DNA of 53,745 nucleotides from an uncultured Flavobacteriales bacterium (GTDB lineage: Bacteria; Bacteroidota; Bacteroidia; Flavobacteriales_D; Crocinitomicaceae), in the NCBI GenBank assembly GCA_903945495.1, contig CAJAVU010000028.1:1-53745 (forward strand), written 5' to 3'. Both the position numbers and the translations under genes were made by a program. The notes below the pieces were generated by a model. It was not told the origin of the DNA. It did no database searches and saw only the letters and a list, made by a program, of their open reading frames with translations. This document shows, in pieces, positions 1 through 7,103 of the stretch (its first letter is position 1; the number at the start of each line of letters is the position of its first letter).

Positions 1-278
1 CTGCAAAGTATTGTATCTGTATTTCTAAAAGATTTTGAAATAAATTTCAATGCAATAAAACATATGCAAATTACACCTAGCGCTATAATTATCTTTTTGG
101 ATCTACTCATTCTTGGATATGGTTAATGCTCTATAACTTGTGTATAAGCGCTATCCTCTCTCGCTTAGACCACCAGCCTTCGTTCGATAGGCGATAAAGT
201 TTAGTCGCTAGCTAAAAGTAGCAATTTTTTGTTTTCGTTAAATGGTTTTTGATTCGTTCGTTGGTTAAAACTTCTTTC
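1..278. other. Left-edge stretch without a recognised gene
   Basis: I recognise no gene here. Frame 1 of the plus strand stays open from the window edge to a TAA at 124-126 (41 codons, ending ...LDLLILGYG). This could be the 3' end of a gene cut by the window, but an open run of that length can arise by chance. Positions 127-278 are AT-rich with scattered short inverted repeats and no convincing terminator, although the minus-strand gene ending at 279 should terminate here. Confidence 0.3.
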
Positions 279-644
279 TTATTCCATAAGTTCCCATTCA
301 CCATTTTGAAAATCGTATTTCGCGAATTCTCCGGTATCTGTAAATTCAGAAGCAGTCATTCCAACTTCAAACACTGAATCTTCATTCCAGGATGCTGTAA
401 AATATAACGCCTCTTTGGTTAATAGTGCTGTGCCGAAATCTTCGTCTTCATGATTAAAATGGATACCGAATTCATCTTCTGTTGAACATTCGTAGTCATA
501 ATCTATCAAGCGCGCTTTTAGTTCTTCATACTGTTGTGGTGTGAATGGAACTAGATTTTCTTTTGCTTCGAAAAAGTTGTCATCATTCGTTGCCTCTTCT
601 TTTTCTTTCGTTTCAATTCTGTATAGTGCAATGTCGTAACTCAT
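279..644 (-). CDS. Hypothetical acidic cytosolic protein, 121 aa
   Basis: I do not recognise the family. The product is short and acidic, rich in Glu and Asp, with many aromatic residues and no signal peptide or membrane segment, so it is probably a soluble cytosolic protein. It begins MSYDIALYRIE and ends NGEWELME. I chose the ATG at 644; the frame also opens at a TTG four codons upstream, but that TTG overlaps the stop of a possible small upstream reading frame. It is the last gene of a minus-strand run with the MscS and PH-like genes. The look resembles small immunity-like or SMI1-type proteins, but no motif supports that. Confidence 0.6.
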   Translation of the reverse strand: MSYDIALYRIETKEKEEATNDDNFFEAKENLVPFTPQQYEELKARLIDYDYECSTEDEFGIHFNHEDEDFGTALLTKEALYFTASWNEDSVFEVGMTASEFTDTGEFAKYDFQNGEWELME

Positions 645-648
645 CGTA

Positions 649-798
649 TTAATCAATTAATTTTTTGTTCATTTTTTCGAGAAGCCCCTCAATGAATTGT
701 TTATGTTCAATTAATTTGGTACCCGATATACTTGCCTTCTTCGCCTGCCAGATTGATGGGATTGAAAAACAACCATTATTTACTTTCCGTTTTTTCAA
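649..798 (-). CDS. Possible 49-aa small protein or gene remnant
   Basis: Between the MscS gene and the next minus-strand gene an open frame runs from a TTG at 798 to TAA at 649-651, only 4 nt before the ATG at 644. The product has a protein-like composition (contains NGCFSIPSIWQAKKASISG and ends LLEKMNKKLID). It would overlap the 3' end of the MscS gene by 23 nt. There is no ATG near the start, so it may be a translated small protein with a TTG start, the decayed end of an older gene, or chance. No family is recognised. Confidence 0.22.
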   Translation of the reverse strand: MKKRKVNNGCFSIPSIWQAKKASISGTKLIEHKQFIEGLLEKMNKKLID

Positions 799-1285
799 TC
801 ACCGCAATTGATTTTTGTAGAATAAGTGAATTGGGAATGGTGATAATTTCGCCTGATGTTGTGCGTAAATGAACGAAGAAATAGGTCAAATCAGTTACTT
901 CTCCTTCAAAAGGATAATCTTTGTCTAAGACTTTAATTGTATCGCCTAATTTCAGCGGGTGATTGAAGAAAAGAATGATGCTTGAAGTAATGTTCGACAA
1001 CAACGACCACTGTGCAAAAAAGGCAATGCCAAGTGCTGTAAAAATTGTACTAGCGAAAAGCGCAATTTCACTTTGGTTCAATCCCCAAACTCCAGCAATG
1101 AAAATCACCGCGATAATCGTGTTAATAAGATTAATCGCTTTAATAATGATTTTTCTACGCGTGCGCTGTAATTGCGTTTTTTTCAGCGTATTGTTAATGA
1201 CCGTTTTTGTAATAAAAAAAGCAATAATGTAAAGAACAAGTATCAAACTTGTCTCTAAAAGCTGAACTCTGTATGTTTCTATCAT
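776..1285 (-). CDS. Small MscS-family mechanosensitive channel, 169 aa
   Basis: Predicted membrane channel that releases small solutes on hypo-osmotic shock. Two hydrophobic segments (about residues 9-30 and 48-70) precede the pore-lining helix (about 75-105), which carries the Ala/Gly-rich pattern of MscS TM3 (ALGIAFFAQWSLLSNITSS). A short beta domain follows (PLKLGDTIKV, FEGEVTDLTYFFVHLRT, GEIITIPNS), matching the first part of the MscS cytoplasmic domain. E. coli MscS has about 286 residues, so most of the cytoplasmic cage is missing. The frame is intact, so this is a minimal family member rather than a visible frameshift. It lies downstream of the PH-like gene with a 16-nt gap. Confidence 0.8.
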   Translation of the reverse strand: MIETYRVQLLETSLILVLYIIAFFITKTVINNTLKKTQLQRTRRKIIIKAINLINTIIAVIFIAGVWGLNQSEIALFASTIFTALGIAFFAQWSLLSNITSSIILFFNHPLKLGDTIKVLDKDYPFEGEVTDLTYFFVHLRTTSGEIITIPNSLILQKSIAVIEKTESK

Positions 1286-1301
1286 TGATTGTTAGTGTGA
1301 C

Positions 1302-1634
1302 TTAAACGGATTTACTTGCATCAATAGCATTTTTCCATTCTTCAAAATTCGATACTTGGATACGGAATTGTTGACCATCTTTATGATTGACTTCTAAAAT
1401 GTTCTTTTGAGCACCATGTTTACCCTGAGTTATCGTAGTAATATCTTCAACTGACCAAGAAAATCCATGATTCGTGGATTCCACTTTTCTTTTCAATATG
1501 GCTCCAAGCAAACCTAAACCACCAACACCTTGTTTGTGCGCTTCTAATTCCAACGTTTTTCCATTCAAACTAAGTTTTCCAGGCATCGCCATTACAGCAG
1601 ATTTTAAATACAATACAGATTCAGTTCTTTCCAT
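1302..1634 (-). CDS. PH-like domain protein, 110 aa
   Basis: Small soluble protein whose alternating beta pattern resembles bacterial PH/GRAM-type domains: an opening strand set (LYLKSAVMAMPGKLSLNGKTLELE), a central FSWSVEDITTITQGKHG segment, a strand ILEVNHKDGQQFRIQV and a closing helix FEEWKNAIDASK. There is no signal peptide. Bacterial domains of this type bind lipids or membrane partners, but the ligand cannot be read from sequence. The ATG at 1634 follows a duplicated fragment of the ndh 3' end, and before that fragment arose this gene probably lay directly downstream of ndh. Confidence 0.5.
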   Translation of the reverse strand: MERTESVLYLKSAVMAMPGKLSLNGKTLELEAHKQGVGGLGLLGAILKRKVESTNHGFSWSVEDITTITQGKHGAQKNILEVNHKDGQQFRIQVSNFEEWKNAIDASKSV

Positions 1635-1664
1635 AATTTTTTCAGTTTTAGTTAATCAATCAAC

Positions 1665-1841
1665 GCTAATATACAGAAATGACTCATTTATTCAAAAGGC
1701 GAAAGACTTTTTTACTTCTTTCCTTTATTGTCCAAAATTAAACGCAAGGAAGAATCATTTGTGATGTAGCTCCACGCCCAGTTGAAGAAAATTACCAATT
1801 TGTTACGGGTAGAAAGAATGAGCATCAGGTGCAAGAACATC
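1665..1841 (-). repeat. Second copy of the ndh 3' end and downstream DNA (copy A)
   Basis: This stretch aligns without gaps to 2848-3024. The core 1702-1841 matches 2885-3024 at 133 of 140 positions. Every one of the seven mismatches is a synonymous third-position change in the ndh reading frame. The flank 1667-1701, beyond the ndh stop, is clearly less similar (about three quarters). The match ends abruptly at 1841/3024, inside the ndh coding frame. Together the copies bracket the RhuM-Fic gene. Confidence 0.95.
1712..1840 (-). pseudogene. ndh C-terminal fragment, 42 codons
   Basis: This fragment encodes exactly the last 42 residues of the intact NDH-2 (from MFLHLMLILST to LDNKGKK) plus its stop. 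The codon before its ATG is an in-frame TAG, so the fragment could in principle be translated as a small hydrophobic peptide. It covers part of the C-terminal region by which type II NADH dehydrogenases attach to the membrane. It has no nucleotide- or quinone-binding domains, so it cannot be an enzyme. The most likely reading is a displaced native gene end or a foreign allele end left by recombination. Confidence 0.85.
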
Positions 1842-1873
1842 TAAATAACTTTTTAAGAGAAATATGAGGTTTT

Positions 1874-2842
1874 CTATTTGTTCAATTTATTAATTGAATT
1901 GATTATAACTCGAATCATCAGTTCTTTTTCGTCAGATTTACTTAGTGCTACCATTAGTGTAATTGCAGCTAGAGCATTGTTATCAATTTTAAGTTTTCCA
2001 CTGTTTGTATACAGATAATTATTTTTGTTCAAGTACCAAACAAAAAGCCATGCAGCAATTCTTTTATTTCCGTCATTGAAGGAGTGGTTTTTAACGACAA
2101 AGTAGAGTAAATTGGCGGCTTTTTCCTCTATACTGAAATATAGTTCTTTCCCGTCAAATGTTTGGTTAATTGTAGCTATGGAACTTTTAAAGGAATCATC
2201 TTTTTCATTTCCAAATAGTGTAGAACCTCCAAATTTATCACGGAGTTGTCTAATTGCAAATTTCGCTTCTTGGTAATCAATTTTATAAGAAACTTGTTCG
2301 GATATTTCACGAATTTCAAGTGTTTGGTTATCATATCCGTCAAGAATTTCTAGGCCTAAAGCATACTCGCTTAATAATTCAATTATTTCTTTTGTTTGTG
2401 ATTTTTCAATAGAATCTGATAAAGTTACTGCATGAATGAGTTTAATTGATTGTTGTAATTCGTTTAACCTCGATTGATTTATAGCGAATCCTTTTATGAG
2501 GATATCTTTAAGTTTGTTGGTTGCCCATATTCTAAATTTGGTTCCTTGTTTAGAATTAACTCTATATCCAACTGAAATTATTGCATCCAAATTGTATAAA
2601 ACAGTTTCTCTTGTGACTTTGCGATTTCCTTCCATTTGAACTGTTGCATTTTTTGCAACAGTTGAACTTTCTTCAAGTTCATTTTCTATATAAATGTTTC
2701 TTAAATGTCTTGAAATAACGGATTTGTCCCGACCGAAAAGAACCGAAATTTGGTTTAAACTCAACCAAACAGTGTCATTTTCAAATTTTACTTCAATCTG
2801 AGTTTCTCCCTTTGAATTATATATTTCAATTAAATCAATCAT
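1874..2842 (-). CDS. rhuM: RhuM-family protein fused to a Fic/Doc domain
   Basis: 322 aa. Residues about 22-118 form a RhuM-type domain with a helix-turn-helix-like segment (WLSLNQISVLFGRDKSVISRH) and the conserved YNLDAIISVGYRVNS stretch. Residues about 150-320 are a Fic/Doc fold with the catalytic motif HSFNDGNKR at 253-261. This matches the Doc form of the motif, whose best-known member phosphorylates EF-Tu; other Fic proteins transfer AMP. The target here is unknown. I see no clear [ST]xxxE[GN] inhibitory motif and no adjacent antitoxin gene. It follows ndh on the same strand with a 52-nt gap and may be read from the ndh transcript. The flanking duplicated ndh ends mark it as a likely acquired gene. 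Confidence 0.85.
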   Translation of the reverse strand: MIDLIEIYNSKGETQIEVKFENDTVWLSLNQISVLFGRDKSVISRHLRNIYIENELEESSTVAKNATVQMEGNRKVTRETVLYNLDAIISVGYRVNSKQGTKFRIWATNKLKDILIKGFAINQSRLNELQQSIKLIHAVTLSDSIEKSQTKEIIELLSEYALGLEILDGYDNQTLEIREISEQVSYKIDYQEAKFAIRQLRDKFGGSTLFGNEKDDSFKSSIATINQTFDGKELYFSIEEKAANLLYFVVKNHSFNDGNKRIAAWLFVWYLNKNNYLYTNSGKLKIDNNALAAITLMVALSKSDEKELMIRVIINSINKLNK

Positions 2843-2847
2843 ACTAA

Positions 2848-3024
2848 ACTAAGATACCGAAATGATTCTTTTATTCCAAGTCTTAAAGACTTTTTTACTT
2901 CTTTCCTTTATTGTCCAAAATTAAACGCAAGGACGAATCATTCGTAATGTAGCTCCACGCCCAATTGAAGAAAATGACCAATTTGTTGCGGGTTGAAAGA
3001 ATGAGCATCAGGTGCAAGAACATC
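2848..3024 (-). repeat. Intact-gene copy of the duplicated ndh 3' end (copy B)
   Basis: Partner of 1665-1841 at a constant offset of 1183 bp. It includes the last 43 codons of the intact ndh, its TAA at 2895-2897 and about 47 bp downstream, reaching almost to the RhuM-Fic start codon at 2842. The copies are direct repeats, so recombination between them would remove the RhuM-Fic gene and restore a single ndh gene. Confidence 0.95.
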
Positions 3025-4148
3025 CATATCAACCAAGCGAAATAACCGCTGAATTTGTACTTCGGTAAATCGACCACGGCTTTGTGTTTTCCGATGGTGG
3101 CCATGGATCCTAAATCTTTGTATTCGTATTCGTTCCAATCCTTGTTTTCTGTGCTTCCCAATAGGTTTTTTGCCAAGTTTTTTCCTTGATGAATAGCTAC
3201 GTTGGCCAATTGCGGATGTCCGTGTGGATACACCGGTGTTTCCATGTACGAAATATCACCAATGGCATAAATATTTTCAAATCCTTGAATGCGGTTAAAG
3301 CGATCTGTTGTATAACGATTGCGCACTAAGGTTGCTGTTTCCAATCCAGGAAGCGTATTGCCTTTTACTCCAGCCGACCAAATAACATTGGCTGCTTTGA
3401 GTGTTTCGCCATTGTCCAAGGAAACGATTGTTCCGTCGTAGGAAGTCACATGCGCACCTTTGATAATTTCCACCTTCATTTGTTTGAGGTAGAATTCAGA
3501 TTTCGTTTTGGCATTGTCACTCATGCTATTCAAGGTGTGACCGCTACCTTCCACAATGATAATGCGCATTTTGGAAAAATCTACTTTCGGATAATCTTTC
3601 GGTAGAATGGTTGCGCGCATTTCAGCAAAGGATCCTGCTAGCTCAACGCCCGTTGGTCCGCCACCCACAATTACCAAATTGAACAACGCTTCTTTTTCAT
3701 CTTCAGAAGCTGTTACGATCTTCTCAAAACTCAACAACAATTGATTGCGAATCGCTATTGCTTCTTGTGTCGTTTTCATCGGTAAGGCATGTTCCTCCAA
3801 CGATTTATTTCCGAAGAAATTTGTGGAGCATCCTGTTGCAATAACCAAGTGATCAAAGGAAATATCACCTGATGATGTTTTTAGGATGTTTTCTGCAGGA
3901 ACAACGCTTTCAACATCTGCCATTCTGAATTCAACATTCGGTACTTTTTGAAAGATCTTTCGAAAGGGAAAAGAGATACTGGATGGTTCGAGCCCTGCGC
4001 GAGCAACTTGATAAAACAGTGGTTGAAACTGGTGGTGATTTTGTTTGTCGACCAAAATAACTTCGACTTCTTTTTTTGCCATTTGTTTTGCAAAATTCAA
4101 TCCTGCAAATCCTCCTCCAACAATGACAACTTTTTCTCCTTTTTTCAT
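2895..4148 (-). CDS. ndh: Type II NADH:quinone oxidoreductase (NDH-2)
   Basis: 417-aa FAD enzyme that passes electrons from NADH to menaquinone without pumping protons. Residues 11-16 (GGGFAG) form the FAD-binding Rossmann loop; residues 162-167 (GGGPTG) begin the NADH-binding fold; the YAIGDIS motif near residue 300 is the second FAD site. A hydrophobic C-terminal segment (about 365-400, FAWLIWMFLHLMLIL) is the expected membrane anchor. The length is normal for the family. The gene is divergent from the plus-strand gene at 4380. Its last 42 codons recur at 1712-1840, so the present 3' end may derive from another allele. Confidence 0.93.
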   Translation of the reverse strand: MKKGEKVVIVGGGFAGLNFAKQMAKKEVEVILVDKQNHHQFQPLFYQVARAGLEPSSISFPFRKIFQKVPNVEFRMADVESVVPAENILKTSSGDISFDHLVIATGCSTNFFGNKSLEEHALPMKTTQEAIAIRNQLLLSFEKIVTASEDEKEALFNLVIVGGGPTGVELAGSFAEMRATILPKDYPKVDFSKMRIIIVEGSGHTLNSMSDNAKTKSEFYLKQMKVEIIKGAHVTSYDGTIVSLDNGETLKAANVIWSAGVKGNTLPGLETATLVRNRYTTDRFNRIQGFENIYAIGDISYMETPVYPHGHPQLANVAIHQGKNLAKNLLGSTENKDWNEYEYKDLGSMATIGKHKAVVDLPKYKFSGYFAWLIWMFLHLMLILSTRNKLVIFFNWAWSYITNDSSLRLILDNKGKK

Positions 4149-4379
4149 CTCAAAATGGATTTCGTTGATACCTTCAATTGGTGCCTTGAAGTTAGCTATT
4201 TGATTTTGGTTGGTGTGAAAAAATCGGCAATTATTTTTAGTTGAAAGGGAAAATTTAACAAAACAGATTTTCCCAACAAAACGTTAATGATTTCACAGTT
4301 TCGACTTATTCAACTTCAACTATTGATAACATTCTGAAGCCGAGTGTAATCATTTCCTACTTTTCGCGTTTTTTGTACT

Positions 4380-5261
4380 GTGAGATACGTCCTATTTTTC
4401 TTTTTGGTGCTAAGCAATGTCGTTTTTGGACAAATGCTCGACAACCGCAATGGCTCTGCTTTTACAGATAAACCGTTTTTTAATACCGATTTCATTCGTT
4501 CGAACAAGGTACACAAGTTGAATGGTAAGTTCACTTACAAGAAACCGGGTGACATGATGCGCGAGACGCAATACAAGTACGTATATGAATTTGATTCCTT
4601 GGGTCGTTTAAGTTTTTCCTTTGAAACGCGAAAAGATGATGGAACAGTGGATACAACGTGGAATGTCTATTTGTACAATGACCAGAATCAGTTGACTGAG
4701 CACAAACGCGGTGATGGAAAAGGGTTTACGTCAACAGGTTACGAATACGATGAAAAGGGAAACCAAATCAAGGAAAGTTACATTCGTGAATATGTTGATT
4801 CGTTAGGAAATGCGCAACGCACAGTGCTCAATTCTGAGTCGATGAAATACGAATATTACGATTTGCAAGTCAAGAAAACGGTTTATAACAATTATGATTT
4901 GCCCTACAAATACGAACTAATCAAATACAACGAATTGGGTTATTTGGTGGAGCGCGAAGAACGCTTGATCATGACAATGTCTGTTACAACGATTAAATAT
5001 ACCTACAACGACAAAGGTTATATTGCATCAATAAGTTCTTTTGAAGGGTCCAACATTATTCCAACAGAGGAAACGATTTATCTCTACGATGATTTCGGTA
5101 ATTTATTGGAAAAGCATCAGTACCGCAATGGAGTTTTTACAACAGAATTTGAAATGATTTACAACGAGAAAAGCAAGTTGTTATCGTATGTGCTAACACG
5201 TGATGTTGCAACAAACTTCATTATGATTTTAGGCTTGAAAGACTACGAATTCTTTAAGTAA
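4380..5261 (+). CDS. Secreted protein with YD/RHS-like repeats, 293 aa
   Basis: A signal peptide (MRYVLFFFLVLSNVVFGQ) predicts export. The body contains repeated motifs of the form Y-x-Y-D-x-x-G-x-L (for example YEFDSLGRLSFS, YEYDEKGNQIKES, YTYNDKGYIASIS, YLYDDFGNLLEKH), typical of short YD/RHS-like repeats that fold as beta strands. There is no catalytic domain or T9SS tail. The start is GTG at 4380, supported by the signal peptide directly after it. Its stop overlaps the 3' end of the convergent carotenoid gene by 8 bp. The role is unknown; similar short repeat proteins are often periplasmic or surface proteins in Bacteroidota. Confidence 0.75.
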   Translation: MRYVLFFFLVLSNVVFGQMLDNRNGSAFTDKPFFNTDFIRSNKVHKLNGKFTYKKPGDMMRETQYKYVYEFDSLGRLSFSFETRKDDGTVDTTWNVYLYNDQNQLTEHKRGDGKGFTSTGYEYDEKGNQIKESYIREYVDSLGNAQRTVLNSESMKYEYYDLQVKKTVYNNYDLPYKYELIKYNELGYLVEREERLIMTMSVTTIKYTYNDKGYIASISSFEGSNIIPTEETIYLYDDFGNLLEKHQYRNGVFTTEFEMIYNEKSKLLSYVLTRDVATNFIMILGLKDYEFFK

Positions 5262-5943
5262 GTTTAAAGCGTTTTTTTAAAGCTTCATAAATCCCAATTA
5301 TCGGAAGTAACATTGCGTAATTGTAAAACAAGTCTTCCATAGGAATTGTCACAATCCGTGACCCCATAATGTGATTTTCACTATACCAAACGATAGGTTT
5401 TGGAGTAACAGCTCCAGTTAAAATTCCATTTACGATTAAGAAAGGAACAATCGCAATTAGAAATGCAAAGACAAATGATTGAAACCATGCCACTCGATTC
5501 ACAAAATAAAACCATATCGTTAACATTGCTGAAACAATACATGCGCTAGCCGTATACCAGTTTTCCATGTGCATAATGCCGAAAATCAAACCTGCAAAAG
5601 TGAAAAGAAAGGTGAAAATCTTGGTTGTTTTTTCCAATCTAACGTTTGGAAAATAAGCGATTAAAACTTCATAAATGAAAACACAAGCGTAGGGAACGAC
5701 TAGGAAAAATAGTACTTCTTCGAGTGGCAAATGACCAATGTAAATTCCACTAAGGTAGTCATTGTTAAAGCCCCAAATTTTGTTGATAGTGAAGTATTCG
5801 TCCCACAGTAAGAAGGCTGTTCCAATAAGCAATAAGGCAGGAAAAAGCGCTTTCCAATACGTGTAGAAATGCACTTTTTTATCAAAGCTCAGAAAAAACG
5901 GTCCAGTAATCGTTCCGATAATAATCCAAGCGTATAGACTCAT
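5254..5943 (-). CDS. crtYcd: Fused CrtYcd-type lycopene cyclase
   Basis: Integral membrane protein of 229 aa with about six to seven hydrophobic helices. The motif LPLEE at residues 72-76, followed by VLFFLVVPY, is the signature of the lycopene cyclase domain found in heterodimeric CrtYc/CrtYd and in fused cyclases. A second, weaker copy (IPMEDLFYNYAM) lies near residue 197, so both half-domains are present in one chain. The enzyme should cyclise psi ends of lycopene to beta ends. It is the last gene of the carotenoid operon, overlapping crtZ by 4 nt. Whether it forms one or two rings is not visible, but the CruF-like neighbour suggests one ring is left open. Confidence 0.82.
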   Translation of the reverse strand: MSLYAWIIIGTITGPFFLSFDKKVHFYTYWKALFPALLLIGTAFLLWDEYFTINKIWGFNNDYLSGIYIGHLPLEEVLFFLVVPYACVFIYEVLIAYFPNVRLEKTTKIFTFLFTFAGLIFGIMHMENWYTASACIVSAMLTIWFYFVNRVAWFQSFVFAFLIAIVPFLIVNGILTGAVTPKPIVWYSENHIMGSRIVTIPMEDLFYNYAMLLPIIGIYEALKKRFKLT

Positions 5944-6419
5944 GCTTTCGCGGTTTTGTTATGATATGCTTGTTTTGCTTCGCGGTAATATTTACGAGGA
6001 ACCCAAAGCATTCCAAAACATTCACTATGTTCTTTTCCTAAGTGTTTATGGTGTACTTTGTGTGCTTTTCGAATGGCCATAAAATAGGGTGTATCGATAT
6101 CTCGCAACCAATCAAAACGACGGTGAATATAGACATCATGAATGAGGAAATATGCAAACCCATAGGCAGCTATTCCGTATCCAATCCAAACGGCAAAGTA
6201 AACATCATACATCATTCCAAACATAATACATAACCATGAAGGAATAGCATAAATTAGAAAGAAAATATCGTTACGTTCAAAGAAACCACCTTTTTTACCA
6301 TGATGATCCTCATGAAAGTGCCACATTAAACCGTGCATAACGAATTTATGCGTTGCCCATGCCATGACTTCCATCATGCAAAATGCAAAAACTAGCACAA
6401 AAGGTCCCCACCAATACAT
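5940..6419 (-). CDS. crtZ: Beta-carotene 3-hydroxylase
   Basis: 159-aa membrane di-iron hydroxylase of the fatty acid hydroxylase superfamily. The histidine clusters are all present: HKFVMH (24-29), HFHEDHH (34-40), HDVYIH (94-99) and HKVHH (120-124). CrtZ adds a hydroxyl at C3 of beta-ionone rings. Hydrophobic helices separate the clusters and the length is typical of bacterial CrtZ. The gene starts 2 nt after the CruF-like gene and overlaps the cyclase gene by 4 nt, so the three are probably translationally coupled. Confidence 0.92.
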   Translation of the reverse strand: MYWWGPFVLVFAFCMMEVMAWATHKFVMHGLMWHFHEDHHGKKGGFFERNDIFFLIYAIPSWLCIMFGMMYDVYFAVWIGYGIAAYGFAYFLIHDVYIHRRFDWLRDIDTPYFMAIRKAHKVHHKHLGKEHSECFGMLWVPRKYYREAKQAYHNKTAKA

Positions 6420-6421
6420 AT

Positions 6422-7072
6422 TTATACATTTAAAAGTAACGCAAAGAATATTGTCAAAATAATAAACAAAGTAGTATTGACTTTGTTCGTTTCGGCTAAA
6501 TTTAATTTAAAATATAAAGCAATTATTGGCAAAGAAACCAAAAACCAGCATACATAATTGTAGAATGGAATTGCGTCGTTTTTCCAGTGCCAAAAATCAC
6601 TTTTAATCGCTACCGGTTCGATTAGAAAATCTAACATGGTCATCAAAGCCGCTGCAAGAATAATTTTAGTCCATTGATTCACGCGAATCATATTCGTTAA
6701 GGACGATGAAGTGATTACCAAAATTGCCCAGTTGACCCCTATAACAAGTGGAACACCTTCGATTTTCGTCCCTAAGTTTGCTCCGTACCAATAATGTCCA
6801 AAGAGCAAAGCTGTTTTGGTTCCAATGAGTTCAACGAAATAACCGTAGAAAATACAAACAAGCGAAAAAAGGAGGAAAAGAAGAAGTGACTTTTTTCTCG
6901 CAAGAATCAAAAGTGTGAAGGATAGAAGTAAATTGAAAAAAGAGAGCGGAAGAAAAGAATCGCGTGTTGAAGGAAGCAATAAACCAACAATTCCGACACT
7001 ATAAAAAATCACCAATACCATTATGATAATTGATTCTTTCGATAGAAGAGAAGATTTTTTAATTGCGCTCAT
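6422..7072 (-). CDS. cruF: CruF-like carotenoid 1,2-hydratase (DUF422 family)
   Basis: 216-aa protein with about seven hydrophobic helices. The family pattern is clear: VELIGTKTALLFGHYWYG, then LGTKIEGVPLVIGVNWAIL, then MTMLDFLIEPVAIKSDFWHW and a closing YNYVCWFLVSL. Family members hydrate the C1,2 double bond of carotenoid psi ends, or are annotated only as carotenoid biosynthesis proteins. With a cyclase and CrtZ in the same operon, action on the open end of a monocyclic carotenoid is a reasonable inference. The gene lies between the epimerase gene (31 nt upstream) and crtZ (2 nt downstream). Confidence 0.8.
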   Translation of the reverse strand: MSAIKKSSLLSKESIIIMVLVIFYSVGIVGLLLPSTRDSFLPLSFFNLLLSFTLLILARKKSLLLFLLFSLVCIFYGYFVELIGTKTALLFGHYWYGANLGTKIEGVPLVIGVNWAILVITSSSLTNMIRVNQWTKIILAAALMTMLDFLIEPVAIKSDFWHWKNDAIPFYNYVCWFLVSLPIIALYFKLNLAETNKVNTTLFIILTIFFALLLNV

Positions 7073-7103
7073 AAACGACTAAACAAAAAATGTGAAAATT
7101 GGT

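Noticed and set aside
776-1285. MscS gene as a truncated pseudogene
   Set aside because: The frame is intact from a good start to stop and keeps the pore helix; short MscS proteins occur as natural forms.
1874-2842. RhuM-Fic unit as an insertion sequence
   Set aside because: No transposase and no terminal inverted repeats are present; the flanking repeats are gene ends rather than a short target duplication.
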